A DNA stretch of 64,000 bases, from assembly GCA_036320915.1 (NCBI GenBank), contig JAXBDG010000006.1:124001-188000 (forward strand), written 5' to 3'. Shown here in pieces: positions 1-11,352 of the stretch. The notes under the pieces are model-generated. The model was not told the DNA's origin, made no database searches, and saw nothing but the letters and a program-made list of their open reading frames with translations. The translations under genes and the position numbers were made by a program. The DNA comes from Linnemannia elongata. Lineage: Eukaryota; Mortierellomycota; Mortierellomycetes; Mortierellales; Mortierellaceae. Every line of letters starts with the position of its first letter. Position 1 is the first letter of the stretch.

Positions 1-1
1 T

Positions 2-1777
2 CCTGTTCCTGTGACAGTTCACCTTAAGCCAACTCTCCATCAAACCCAGCCACAACCAGGCGAAGGCCAGCATGCTATGCTAGTCCCCGACGAGCCAGAT
101 ATACCACTTTCTCTGGAATCAGAGTACACTGGGCTTAATCCCAATGTTACACTAGACATGGCCAGGACGCCGTACTCAACCTCCAAGCTGTCGATGATGA
201 CCCCCTGCCTTCTCCCGGAGCTGTCGACCATCTCCAAGATTGAGATCAAGGGGGCCCGATACTGGCCGATTACGCTGGATTTCAACAATGAGAAGGAGGA
301 CTATGCGCAGATGTGGAGGATTCTCAAGTCTGGATCGATTGTGGTGATGAGACGGATTGGACATTTGAGCTATTCTGAGGACCACTCCGGCATGCGTGGC
401 ATCCTTGCACGGCCATTTCCTAAGGTTCTTACGGGCGAAGGAATGGAGGGCGATTGTGTTGAGGAGAGTGGTGGACCGAGACGGGAGAAGCGGAATAAGC
501 TGGAACGTCTCGTCGAGATGCGCCGGCAGCGGACGCTGGGAAAGAAATTTAGCCTGGCCAGTGCGGAGACTTTTTCGAAGGCTGCGGGCTCATTCGCCAG
601 TGGTGCCGGTCGATCAACAGATGGCGGAGGACGGTTTTTATTGCAGGATACTCTTGACATTGGGGCTCTTAAGGATGAGCTTGAGCCTGACTCTGCGTTG
701 TTTGGACAGGACTTTTCGTTGACACTTTTGAAGGACCCTCAGGTGGCGTCATTTGCAAAGTACCTCTGTCGGTTGCGTCCTACGGTAGAAAGCGATGACG
801 CAGAGGATTTGGTCAAGGAGGAGCTGCGAGCGAGTTATTTTACGAGCGTGCTCTACGAGTGTCTGACGATGGACAAGGTGGAGATGCTGGGTGCCCATGT
901 GTGGTTGTACGATATTGCGAATCGTTTGGAGGATCTGGGTGAGATCTCGTGGAGGAGTCTTTGGGAGCTGAGAATCCTGAAGCAGTACTATGAGATGCAG
1001 ATGGGGCGCCGACTCTTGGAGACGCAGGATCGTCGAGGCGCTGGTGGTGGTGGTAATCCAGGACACCGAACGGCTGGATCGAGAGGTGTTGGTAGTGGCG
1101 ACAGCGGAATTCGGATGATTGAAGATGATGGGAGCCAGACGTTGGTCAAGATCAGCCGCGTTACGGAACTGTACTCTGAGGTGACCAAGCGGGTCGACCA
1201 AGCGATGAAGGTGCCTATCGAGGATGAGGGTGCGCGGTATATGGAGCGAACAGTGGAGGAGGATGCAGGTGAAGATTTGTGGAAGACGACGCGAGGCAAG
1301 GCGCGTCACTACTTTGCCAATGGGGCGTTTCCTTCTTTTACTGAGAATGGAGCCCGTGATGGAAGTGTTGGTCGCAAGAAACGCGAGTCTGGAATCAAGT
1401 CATATTTGAGAGGTTACGGGCAGCAACAGCAGCAGCAACGGCAAGATGACGAAGAAGAAGATGAAGAAGAGGAGAAGGAGGCGGAAGTGGAAGATGAGGT
1501 TATGAGTAGAAAGAAGAAGAAGGCGGTGAAGACTGACTGGTTCAAGGTGTGGTTAGAGTTGAACAGGATCCCTGGCCCGGATCAGATCCGATCGATGAAG
1601 CGAGCCCTGGAGCACACGGTGGACCAATGGCGGCCTCTTTTGCGCCAGGGAGATGGAGGTGCCAGTGACGGGACTGGAAGAGAGATGAATGACTTGCTCG
1701 CACAGGTGTTCTCGTTGGCGTATCCGCGAGTCAGTCTGAAGGTGCTCGAGTATCTCCTTCTTGATCATCAAGATTAA
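2..1777 (+). CDS. Unrecognised protein, C-terminal part (5' end outside window)
   Basis: The frame is open from the window edge to a stop at 1775-1777, about 591 codons, so the start and any upstream exons are missing. I do not recognise the family. The first ~300 codons look globular, with a hydrophobic/aromatic segment around ARYWPITLDFNN and a helical-looking block around YLCRLRPTV and LYDIANRLEDLG. A Gly-rich linker follows, then a short polyQ run near base 1430 and a Glu/Asp/Lys-rich stretch near 1450-1530 that resembles a nuclear acidic tail. The final ~80 codons again look folded. The acidic and basic patches suggest a nuclear or scaffold role, but that is a guess. The reading is one exon with no internal splice signal needed. 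Confidence 0.75.
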   Translation, partial: PVPVTVHLKPTLHQTQPQPGEGQHAMLVPDEPDIPLSLESEYTGLNPNVTLDMARTPYSTSKLSMMTPCLLPELSTISKIEIKGARYWPITLDFNNEKEDYAQMWRILKSGSIVVMRRIGHLSYSEDHSGMRGILARPFPKVLTGEGMEGDCVEESGGPRREKRNKLERLVEMRRQRTLGKKFSLASAETFSKAAGSFASGAGRSTDGGGRFLLQDTLDIGALKDELEPDSALFGQDFSLTLLKDPQVASFAKYLCRLRPTVESDDAEDLVKEELRASYFTSVLYECLTMDKVEMLGAHVWLYDIANRLEDLGEISWRSLWELRILKQYYEMQMGRRLLETQDRRGAGGGGNPGHRTAGSRGVGSGDSGIRMIEDDGSQTLVKISRVTELYSEVTKRVDQAMKVPIEDEGARYMERTVEEDAGEDLWKTTRGKARHYFANGAFPSFTENGARDGSVGRKKRESGIKSYLRGYGQQQQQQRQDDEEEDEEEEKEAEVEDEVMSRKKKKAVKTDWFKVWLELNRIPGPDQIRSMKRALEHTVDQWRPLLRQGDGGASDGTGREMNDLLAQVFSLAYPRVSLKVLEYLLLDHQD

Positions 1778-2447
1778 GTAATTGAATCACATGACCGTTT
1801 TTTTTTATTTCATTCTAGTTCACGTTCTCGTTCTCGTTCTAGTTCTCCACTCTGCTGCAGCCACGCATCATCGATCGCTTTTTTTTATCGTTTGTCTGTC
1901 TGTATGTCGTCTGCCTGTCTGTCTGTGTCCTTTTTTTTTTTTTTTGTGTCCGTTGTCCGTTGCGAACGAAAGAAGAGTAGAAGGAGCTACGTTTCTTCTT
2001 GTATCTTGGCAACAGTTTCTTTTTTCTTGCACCGTAGTCCCCTGGCACCCGCCTTTTTGTAATTTTAGAACACTGTGCCTGTTACTTACAATAAGAGGAG
2101 CAACAGGTTGTTGTTGTCAGCGGACAACTTTCTTTCTTTTGGCTGTTGTCGTTCGTTATCTTTCATCACTTTGTCCTTCCGTCGACTTTTCTAGCTCTTC
2201 CTTATTCTTTTCTTTTCTTTTCTTTTCTTCGTCCTTTTGCTTTGTTTCTACACCTTTGCTCCGTCCTCCTCTCCTCCACTCTTTCCTTCTTCCTCCTTCC
2301 TTCCTTCTTCATTCAATCACCTTATACATTCATTTTCCACTTCACACTGCCTTCCCCTCTTCCTCACCACTCCACCCCACCCTCAACTTTCCTCCTTCAA
2401 AACTTTCAACCATCCGATTCAACGGAGAGGATCCTCCTACCCGCTAA
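1778..2447. other. Intergenic region and NEO1 5' leader
   Basis: No gene is seen. The stretch is strongly pyrimidine-rich on the plus strand, with T14 and repeated TTTTC and CTTCC tracts between 1920 and 2440. Such C/T-rich leaders are typical upstream of fungal housekeeping genes and probably include the NEO1 promoter and 5' UTR. No TATA box is obvious. Confidence 0.5.
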
Positions 2448-5400
2448 ATGTCAAAGGGCACAGAATCCTTTGCGCTCAACCCCTTACCTCCCAACAACCA
2501 CACCATCGCCCTCAACAGGGACGGATCACGCTCAGCCTCAGCCTCATCCACCACAGCAACAGGAACCAACAACAATAGAACAAGTCCTCGTCCGCGTTCA
2601 CCTCCCTCTTCCTCCTCCGCAACTACAACCCCGCAACAGCACTCGTATTACCCTAAGCAACTCGCTTTTGCATCGCCCGCCTCTTCACAACAACAACAAC
2701 ACGACTCGGACGGCTCACCTGGAACCTTTGGCCAAGGCTTCTCTCCTTCATCTCCTTCTTCCCCTTTCACATCCACCCCTCTTCACCACCAACAACAACA
2801 ACAGCAATCACCCGCAGCGGGCTCATCAAGCATGGCACTAGGAATTGGCGGAAGTAGCAGTAGCAACAACAACCAAGGGGGTCATGGGTATCGGCAGCAT
2901 TCCAAATATCGTTACTCAGACGACGAGGACGAAGACGAGGAGCCCCTGTTGCTTCATAGTAGCACTTCTTTTACCGGCAGTTCGAGCTCTGGAGCCACCC
3001 GTGGAAACAGCAACAACAATAATGGTGCAGCACAGGTAATACCTTCAAGCTTCTTTTGTAAACTACACCACCTTTCAACTGTCAAGACAAGCAGGATTCA
3101 TTCGTTGATGGCGAACAACACACAAAACAGCAAGGGGTGAACAAAGGACCAGGAGACGAACCAGGGACACAAACAGGGACAAAGGGGACAAGGAAAGGTT
3201 TTCTGTCACTCTTCGTCCCTTTTTTTTGTTATGAGCGTCGTCCGTGGAGTGCTTACTGATTGCTATTCTTGAGCAGAAGCGCGTGGTGTGAGATTCCGAT
3301 TGCAACTGTCATGCATACTGACAGACAGACACGTCAAGACAAGGACACCTATGTGGATCACACTCCCCTATTTTATTCCTTGCCGTTCTCATTCATCCTT
3401 GACGATCGAGGCACTCTCGCTCTGTCTTTACTTCGACCATGAGCACCCTCTTTTCTTGGTCTGCATCTCAAGAAATGATCCACCACACTTCCCTTTCTTT
3501 CGCACTTTTTCACGTCTCGCACACAACTGCCTCTCCTCGAGCACAAGCTCCTTCGACAACCAGGGTCTAGGAACGGACCGATACGAACTACACAAACTCC
3601 TCTTGTAGCGGCACTACAACAACCGGCTAATATTTCTACCTGGCAATCCAACAACGCCTTTTGATATCTCATTCTCGGGGACATTCCATAGGGCAAAGGA
3701 CCCAGCAGACAAAGGCTATCGGCCATCATGGACGAACTCAAACCCTCCAAAGACTCCAAGGCAGCAAAATCACGGACGATCGACTTTCACGCATCAGGCA
3801 AGTGGAAGTTGCTATTACTGGTCGATTCGTCATTCTTAACGTGTCTATTTAGTGTCGCGTTCACATCTTGTTGCTATTGTTGTAAGGGTTGCTTGTGCTC
3901 ACGCGTTTGTCTTTTGCTCAATGGCTCTTTGTTTGATAGCCAAGGAAAAGAAGAGATACCCTCCCAATGTCACCCGCAACACCAAATACAACATCTTCAG
4001 TTTCCTTCCCGTCGTCCTCTGGGAACAGGTACTCCATCCTTGTCAATACGCATCACATCCCTGCGCATAAGTTGACAAGTACCACATCCCCTACTCACAT
4101 CACACGATCATGTTCTTCATGGTTGCTCTCTTTACGGAACCTCTTTTAGTTCAAGTTCTTTTTGAACCTGTACTTCCTCTTGGTCGCCTTGTCTCAATTC
4201 GTGCCAGCCTTGAAGATTGGTACGTTTTTCCTGTGGACCGCGGAGTTGCAATGGCGTCATGGGAGTCGAAAGAACGATTGGAAAAAAAGCACAGGCGTCA
4301 ATTGGGAAAACAACAAAGCGGCTGCATGAATGTCACTTGCATCGATCTGATCGATATGCATGCTTACAATTTGTCTTTTCTTTCTTTCTTTACTCTGCTT
4401 AGGATACATCGTGACATATGTGGCACCATTGTGCTTTGTCCTAGCAGTGACGATAGGCAAGGAGGCTGTCGACGACATGAAGCGGTATCGCAGGGATCAG
4501 GAAGCCAACTCTCAACGGTACCAGATGCTCACCCCTTCGGGATTCAAGATGGTCCCCTCGTCAAAGATCCGCGTTGGAGACATGATTGTGGTCAAGAAGA
4601 ATCAGAACGTGCCCGCCGACATGGTTCTTTTGAGGACAACCGAGGAATCTGGCGCTTGCTTTATCAGGACAGATCAACTCGACGGAGAGACTGACTGGAA
4701 ATTGCGACTCGCGGTGCCGTCCTGTCAAGCTTTGCCTAGTGACGAGGCTTTGCTCGAACTCAACGCATCCATTTATGCCGATTCGCCTCACAAAGACATT
4801 CATAGCTTCATCGGAAACTTTACCCGGGAAGGCGATGGGCCTGTAAGTGGATAATGGACTGTCACCATTTTCTCACGGGATACTGCTAGGTTGCTGAGGC
4901 GCTGGCTGACCAGTTCGTTATCCTTTCGTTGTTAAAATGTAGGGCCAACACATGGAGTCTTTGAGCGTAGACAACACGTTATGGACCAACACTGTTGTGG
5001 CTTCTGGAAATGCAATCGGATTTGTTATCTACACTGGCAGGGACACCCGCGCTGTGATGAACACCAACCATCCCAAGACAAAAATTGGACTCTTGGACTC
5101 TGAGGTCAACCGTCTCTCCAAGGTACGTATTTGCCTCTGTCATGAGGTATCAGCAGTGAGGCGGCGCATATTTACCGCCTTCACCAGAAACTAACACTGT
5201 GTCGGTTGTAAATGTGTAGATTCTTTGTGCATTCACGCTTACCTTGTCGTTGGCGATGATTGCTCTCAACGGATTTGAGGGGTTGTGGTACATTTACTTG
5301 TTCCGTTTCTTGATCCTGTTTTCGTCCATTATCCCAATCTCGCTTCGTGTCAACTTGGATATGGGCAAGACTGTCTACGGATGGCAGATCATGAACGACA

Positions 5401-7940
5401 AGGAGATTGAGGGAACCATTGTTCGCACTAGCACCATTCCGGAGGAACTCGGCCGCATTGAATACCTTTTGTCTGACAAGACTGGAACCTTGACGAAGAA
5501 CGGTAAGTGGATGAACGTTATGGTGTTTTTGTTCCCGATCCTATGAACAGAGAACACAGTATAGTTGAGACAGCATACTGATTTACACAATACGCGATTG
5601 AACTTACGATAGATATGGAGTTGAAGAAGTTGCATATGGGAACTATGTCGTACAGTGTTGATACCATGGACGAGATTTCTACTCATCTGGATACTGCCTA
5701 CTCTCAGCAATGTAAGTAACGGCTCAGAACGGACTTTCATTGTCAACATGGCACTCTTCATACCTAGCACTGAAACCTGATGCCTATACATACTCATTTA
5801 CTTATCCTTAGCGAGTGGATATAACAGGACACGTGGAATCTCAACAGCACCGTCACATATTGGAGGCAACAAGGCTCGTCGCGATATCTCGTCGCGAGTT
5901 CGGGATATTGTTCAGGCATTGGCAGTCTGTCATAACGTTACACCTGTGACAGAGGACAATGGCAGTATCACCTACCAAGCTTCATCTCCCGATGAGGTTG
6001 CCATTGTTCGCTGGACCGAGAGTGTCGGACTAACCCTTGTGTTCAGAGACATCAGTAATATTCATGTGCGCAATGCCGGTGGCGAGATTTTTGAGTTTGA
6101 GGTGCTCCAGGTCTTTCCCTTCACCAGTGAGACCAAGCGCATGGGAATCATTGTCCGCGATCTAACATCAGGCGAGATTACGTTCTACGAGAAGGGAGCT
6201 GATGTTGTGATGGCCAAGATTGTTCAGTACAACGACTGGCTGGAGGAGGAATGCGGCAACATGGCTCGCGAGGGTCTGAGAACGCTGGTGGTCGCCCGCA
6301 AGAGACTGTCTGAGGAGATTTATCAGGAGTTCGAGGCCAAGTATCATGTCGCCAAGACTAACATCACCGACCGTACCAATGCTATGAACGCCGTTGTCAA
6401 CCAAATGCTGGAACAGGATCTGGAGCTGTTGGGACTGACTGGTGTCGAGGACAAGCTGCAGGATGGCGTCAAGACAACACTTGAGCTGCTGAGAAACGCT
6501 GGTCTGAAGATCTGGATGTTGACAGGAGACAAAATCGAGACCGCCACCTGCATTGCCATCTCGTCGAAACTCGTCGCCCGCAACCAGAGTATCCATCAAA
6601 TCGCCAAACGTAAGTTAACAAGATATTTTCATTCGCAAAAGCCATTGTTTTCTAGCAGATGGACTAACGAGTTTACTCTCACCACTCGTAACTGTAGTGA
6701 CGAATGCGCTAGATGCTCAGGATGAACTGGACTTGTTGAGGGGAAAGAAAGATTGCTGTTTGGTCATTGATGGAGAATCGATTCAACTTTGTCTGGACTA
6801 CTTGCGCGAGGAGTTCATCGAGATCACCGTCCGATTACCTGTTGTTGTCTGCTGCCGTTGCTCGCCCACCCAAAAAGCCGATATTGCTCGTCTCATCAAG
6901 CAGTACACCAAGAAGAGGATTTGCTGTATCGGTGACGGTGGTAACGACGTGTCGATGATCCAACAGGCGGATGTCGGTGTCGGTATTGTCGGCAAGGAGG
7001 GCAAACAGGCGTCGTTGGCTGCGGATTTCTCGGTGAACCAGTTTTCGTACCTGACAAAGCTGTTGTTGTGGCATGGACGCAACTCGTACAAGCGGTCAGC
7101 CAAGTTGTCACAGTTTGTTATTCATCGTGGATTGATCATTTCGATCATGCAAGCAGTCTTTTCGGCCATGTTCTACTTTGCGCCCATTGCACTGTACCAG
7201 GGCATGCTGATTGTTGGATACACCACTATTTACACCAATGCGCCCGTATTCTCGTTGGTGCTGGATCAAGATGTTCCTGAGGACATTGCGTTGCTGTACC
7301 CTGAACTCTACCGTGACCTCACCAAGGGACGTTCCCTCTCCTATAAGACCTTCTTCAGCTGGCTCCTCATCAGTGTCTACCAAGGTAACCTTCCTTCCCT
7401 TCATTTCGGCCGTTGTGATGACTGCTGTTGGACTTTATTTGCTATTGCAAGTTGAAACTAACGCTCGTTATTGTGCATTTCAACGTTTATAATAGGTGGC
7501 GCGATTATGATTTTGTCGATTTGGCTGTTTGAGAACCAATTTGTAAACATTGTGTCGATCTCTTTCACGGCACTGGTGTTGAACGAGTTACTGATGGTCG
7601 CTCTGGAGATCAACACCTGGCACCGACTCATGATTCTTTCCGAGGTTGCGACTCTCTTCATTTATGTCGGCTCCATGGTTTTCCTCCCCACCTACTTTGG
7701 TAATGCATTGCTTCTTTTTCTCGCCTGTTGTTCCTCGTCCGTACATAAGATATGAAAACTGAAATTCTAACCGTGCATTTGTTTTTTTGTTTTGAAATGA
7801 TAGATATGAACTTCATTTTAACAAAGACGTTTGTGTGGAAGGTGGCTGTGATCACGATGGTGAGCAGTTTCCCGCTGTATGTGATCAAGATGCTGCGGAG
7901 GAAGTTTGCACCACCCAGTTACTCCAAGCTCACAGGATAG
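2448..7940 (+). CDS. NEO1: P4-type ATPase, Neo1/ATP9 family phospholipid flippase
   Basis: Exons 2448-3035, 3692-3797, 3940-4028, 4150-4219, 4403-4842, 4943-5122, 5220-5502, 5613-5711, 5812-6609, 6698-7384, 7496-7699 and 7804-7940 join in phase to 1226 codons plus stop (yeast Neo1 is about 1150 aa). Residues 1-200 are Ser/Gln/Asn-rich and acidic. TM1-TM2 lie near 262-305. The actuator motif DGET is near 378, the phosphorylated Asp of DKTGT is D577 and GDGGND is at 963-968. Phrases such as [19 protein letters not shown] and [12 protein letters not shown] are specific to Neo1/ATP9 rather than Drs2/Dnf. The family flips aminophospholipids at Golgi/endosome membranes and, in yeast, works with Dop1-Mon2 without a Cdc50 subunit. 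The first intron (656 nt) is the least certain; an internal ATG at 3728 could serve as an alternative start. The second intron uses a GC donor. Confidence 0.95.
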
Positions 7941-8235
7941 CCAAGTGGCGCTTACGCTTTGCTACAACGACAGCCTGACAAAGGAGACCCAAAGCACGAT
8001 TCTCAAAACAAAAAATATAAGCACTTTTGGATACATTTTTGTTGGAAACATTGTTGTGTCTTTTGTTTTTTTTTATTTTATTTTATTTTGTTTTTTTGTT
8101 TTTTTGGCATTGACGGGCAGGGAAAGGATGGTGTGGAATTGGCAAACGTATGAGTATGTGAGTGAAGCAAAAAGGACGTGTGCAAGGTCTTGAGAGTTGA
8201 AAGTCCTTGAGAGGTCGCAGGGGAGGGTAGATTCC
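7941..8235. other. Convergent 3' flanks of NEO1 and the PARP-like gene
   Basis: About 295 bp between two convergent genes. It contains a T-rich stretch (8035-8105) that may serve NEO1 3'-end formation. No RNA gene or ORF is supported. Confidence 0.5.
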
Positions 8236-9227
8236 CTAGTCTTCGTCCCGATCAGATTCCTTCCAGCCAGATTTCATTACAGTGTCTGGAATGGCGGCTG
8301 TGCGGACGATTGCCAGGTAGCATGGGAGGATGTCCTATCGTCCACCGAAGATAAAAAAATCATTGTGAGGAGGTGAGTAAGGGCTACGGATGGAAGGCAT
8401 GGTATGTACCATATAGATTACGATTTTGAGGGAAAGTGATTTACCTTGTCGCGGAGAACGTATCGGTAGGATAAGACGAGGGCGTTACGGACCTTGCAGA
8501 CAAAGAGCGGGTAGAGGGAGCCGTCATCGATGGGTCTGCAGGCTTGGGCTGTTTTTGAAAGGGCGTAGGATTTTGCTACCATTACGCGGGATGAGAAGTG
8601 GCCTTCTATTTTTGTGGTAGTGGGGGAGGGGGGTTTGTACGAGAGAGCAGAATGTGAAGAGAATGATACGTTGTGGGGTGTAGTTGTTGTTGCTGTTTAT
8701 AGTAAAGAGACGGATCAATGATAGAAAAAATAATATGTTTGATTACCTCCGTGGATGATGAAGCGCATTTGATGGCCCTCAGTCAGGATGCCGCGCGTCG
8801 CACAGGTAGGTTCGGTGCACCATTCGCTGACCTTGACATACACTGGTTCTGGAACAACCTCTTCATCCTCTCCCTCCTCTTCACCTCGCTCATCTTCCTC
8901 CTCCTCTTCGTAGTCCTTGTCCTCACCTTCAGCTAATTCGCTGTTGCTTTCACACTCGCTCTCATACTCTTCCTCCTCCTCCTCCATTTGCTCATCCTCA
9001 TCTCCATACCTCTTGGCGACTTGGACATCCAAACATCCACAATGTCCCGTCCCATGATAATACTTAACTCCGCTCCACTTACTCGAACTGAGGTTTCAAG
9101 ACTCAGTCCCCGCGTAAACCAACTTGTACAGATGAACCAGGGTGTCAGATCCGAGTTGCTCTTGGTGATGGATGTGTTCGGGGGAGGTCCTGGGGAGGAG
9201 CTCGAGGTGGACGCCTTTGAGTGGCAT
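8236..9227 (-). pseudogene. PARP-like ADP-ribosyltransferase gene with in-frame TGA
   Basis: Three exons (9227-8747, 8605-8445, 8334-8236) join in phase to 247 codons. The fold is recognised by motif order: YYHGTGHC (His near residue 58, the PARP NAD-binding HGT), a C-x4-C...GILTEGH segment as in fungal PARP-like proteins, GEGHFSSRVMVAKSYA (the GxGxYF...S-x-Y loop of PARPs), a YPLFVCKV strand, and YVLRDKDILPCYLAIV (the V-Y-D...P-x-YL strand). A roughly 50-residue Glu/Asp block is inserted after the HGT segment. The usual third catalytic Glu position aligns with Arg and the loop Tyr with Phe, so activity is doubtful. Codon 44 (9098-9096) is TGA, upstream of HGT, with good coding sequence in the same frame on both sides. 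No downstream ATG would keep the HGT motif. It is either a recent pseudogene, a sequence error or a recoded stop. The family call is from eye alignment only. Confidence 0.6.
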
Positions 9228-9573
9228 GGTTGCTTGTTTTTTTTGTTATTTGGGGTTGTGAGTGGGAGGAGGAGGAGGACGATGTTGTTGGTGTGGAGGA
9301 AAAGAAGGGAAGAGAGGGAACAGAGGGGAGTAAGTACTGGATTTTATTTGGCATCAGAGTTGGATGTTGCTCGGTTGAAGTCGATATCAACACAGTGGTT
9401 GAAGAGAAAGCTTATCAAATATCTCATTTGTTGCCTGTCGTAACTGAATAAAGGAATCAGCCCTCCTCCTCCATTTCCATCTCATCCCCTTCCTTACTTT
9501 GCAAATCTTCTCCTACAGCCATCAACCTGTTGCATGCTCCTACAATGGTTAAAGCTCAAGAGACAGAGACTCT

Positions 9574-9957
9574 CTACTCTGAATACGCAGCGGGGACAAG
9601 TTCCAAACGATGGCTGTTCACCAGGGCATCCAACATTTCCTTCCGGAACTGGTCTATCTCTGCCTCAATCTTTGCAGCAGCTTCCTCCAATCGAAGCTGG
9701 TACTGCCATGTCTTCATCGCGCGCGCCCAACAGATGTGGACGATGAGGCAGTACTGGCTGGGGACTGGCGGTTTGTCGTCAGTCCAGTTTGCGATGATCC
9801 CCTTATAGGCCTCGTGGATGTCCTTGAGTTCTGCCAGTTTTCGGTTAAGCTCGCTTTGAAGCATGGTGGCGATGGTGGCGAGGCCGTTTCCAGAGTCTGT
9901 GGTAGTGATAGTGGTGGTGACGGTCGAGGGGGTTTTGGTGTCTGTGTTGTTGCCCAT
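9574..9957 (-). CDS. Small helical protein, copy A of a three-member family
   Basis: Single-exon gene of 127 codons starting at the ATG ending at 9957. Residues ~1-25 are a Thr/Ser-rich flexible lead. The rest is predicted helical: LQSELNRKLAELKDIHEAY, then ANWTDD, a CWARAMKTWQYQ helix and a final helix rich in Glu/Lys. It is close to the protein encoded at 58104-58481 (about three quarters identical by eye) and more distantly related to the one at 57061-57486; the shared core is RKLxxLKDxHxAY...ANWxxD. There is no signal peptide or membrane segment. I do not recognise a named domain. It could be a small coiled-coil or scaffold protein. Its upstream 300+ bp is also conserved with the second copy, which argues that it is an expressed gene and not a chance ORF. 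Confidence 0.7.
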   Translation of the reverse strand: MGNNTDTKTPSTVTTTITTTDSGNGLATIATMLQSELNRKLAELKDIHEAYKGIIANWTDDKPPVPSQYCLIVHICWARAMKTWQYQLRLEEAAAKIEAEIDQFRKEMLDALVNSHRLELVPAAYSE

Positions 9958-10230
9958 GATGTTTGAAGCTTGGTTGTGTGAGTAAGTAAGGGAGAAGGTG
10001 TGTGTGTGTGTGTGCTACTGCGGGGCGAATACGGGTGAAGAAAAGATTAAAGGAGTAAAAAACCAAAAAAAAATATCAGGCACCAGCATAGGTTTATGAA
10101 TGTGTGGCCGAGCACATTGACCCTTTTGAAATATATTGAGCAAGCATGCACCAGATAATAAAGGCCTTTAGGTTTATTCAACAAAATAAGAAGGCATAAA
10201 TAAAGGCTTTCTCGACCCTGCGTACTTTTT
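9958..10230 (-). promoter_or_regulatory. Duplicated promoter of small helical gene copy A
   Basis: Read on the minus strand, this matches 57770-58103 upstream of the second copy over most of its length, including AAAGGCCTTTATTAT, GGTGCATGCTTGCTCAAT, TTTCAAAAGGGTCAATGTGC, a TATA-like CATAAACC (TTATAAACC in the other copy) and TTTTTTACTCCTTTAATC. A CA dinucleotide run just upstream of the start is partly private to this copy. The element-level conservation suggests a shared core promoter with TATA about 130 bp before the ATG. Confidence 0.6.
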
Positions 10231-10682
10231 TTAAAACGAAACAAACATGTTTTTCTATCAAAAAAAATGTACATTGCCTGGTTTACGTGCTCCAAAGGCA
10301 TCCCAGCCCTATTATGTCCATTCTACAGCAGCTTTTACCAGGTTCTCTAGAATGCGATGCCTCCTTTCCGAGTAGAATCTAATTTTTCTTAGAAGGCAAA
10401 GCCATGGCCACTCATATCAATAGCTTCCCCCCCCCCCCCCCCCCCCCCGGCGCGGGCAGGATTTATGCGCTTAAAACCAGCAACTTGTTCGACTTCTTAC
10501 GATTGATCTTGTCCTGAAGGGACCTTGGCGTCGGAAGACTTTTTGGACGCGATGTTGGTGTCCATGATTCCGGTAGTGGGATGGCTATGTGTCGAATGAA
10601 CGTGTCTGTGTATGTATGTGTGTTTTGTGCATCTGTGCATTAAATTACCTTTGGTCCAGCGATTTCCTTGTTTTGTTGCCAC
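10231..10682. other. Intergenic with a ~20-nt poly-C tract
   Basis: No gene is supported. A pure C homopolymer of about 20 nt lies at 10429-10448 (length likely unstable or mis-called), followed by GGCGCGGGC. Short frames here have no coding character. Confidence 0.5.
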
Positions 10683-10880
10683 CATATGTCAGAAAGCTTT
10701 GAACCCATCCCCTTTTCCTACACTCGGCTCCACCCTGATGGAAAGATAGAATTTACTCTACCAAGGTCGCAGTAAACGCTGCAAGAAAATTCTGTCTTTC
10801 CATCAGGGTGGAGCCAAGCCTACCCTCTTCCGCTCATTTTTTCACTACAGAGGGGATGGGTTCAGAGCTTTATATGTCAT
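10683..10880. repeat. Foldback (MITE-like) inverted repeat, ~200 bp
   Basis: The two halves are inverted copies. The inner arms at 10726-10754 and 10786-10815 share GGCTCCACCCTGATGGAAAG with only a few mismatches. The outer arms share GAACCCATCCCCT and an AAAGC...TGACATAT block, separated by unequal spacers. The similarity fades into TTTTGTTGCC / TTTTGCCGCC just outside. No ORF is inside. It may be a non-autonomous element or give a long RNA hairpin if transcribed. Confidence 0.65.
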
Positions 10881-11352
10881 AACACAACAATGGCGGCAAA
10901 ACAAAGTCAGTGGGCACAACAGCGCATGGAAGCAACAATGACTATGGGCGCAGCTGACCTTATGTCGATGGGCGTGACAGTTAGTAAGATCAACATCACT
11001 TTTTTTTAACTTCCGTCATTTCCAAATTAGTTATCTTCGTCCAGGCCTGATTCTTTGTTATGGGCAAGTTTTTTTGATGCTTCTAACATTTATGTATTTT
11101 ATATTAGATATTTTGATCTGAGATTGACAAGCAAAGAAGATAACATAGATATGCCTTTTTAAGCCATATTTCCCACATTTCTTGAGAGACTAAGAACTGC
11201 GATCAACTATCAAGGTAGCACCACTTTCTAGGTGGGCATCCTGCGTCGCAAGTATTGTTTGGATCACAAGTTTCGTATTGCGTGTTTGTGCAGAGGCCCA
11301 ACCAGTCTTTATCATGGCAAGGAACATATCCTTTGGCGGTGGTGGTGGCCTA
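10881..11352. other. Intergenic, nothing recognised
   Basis: A/T-rich stretch with no open frame of coding quality, no RNA gene and no repeat that I could identify between the two inverted-repeat elements. Confidence 0.45.
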
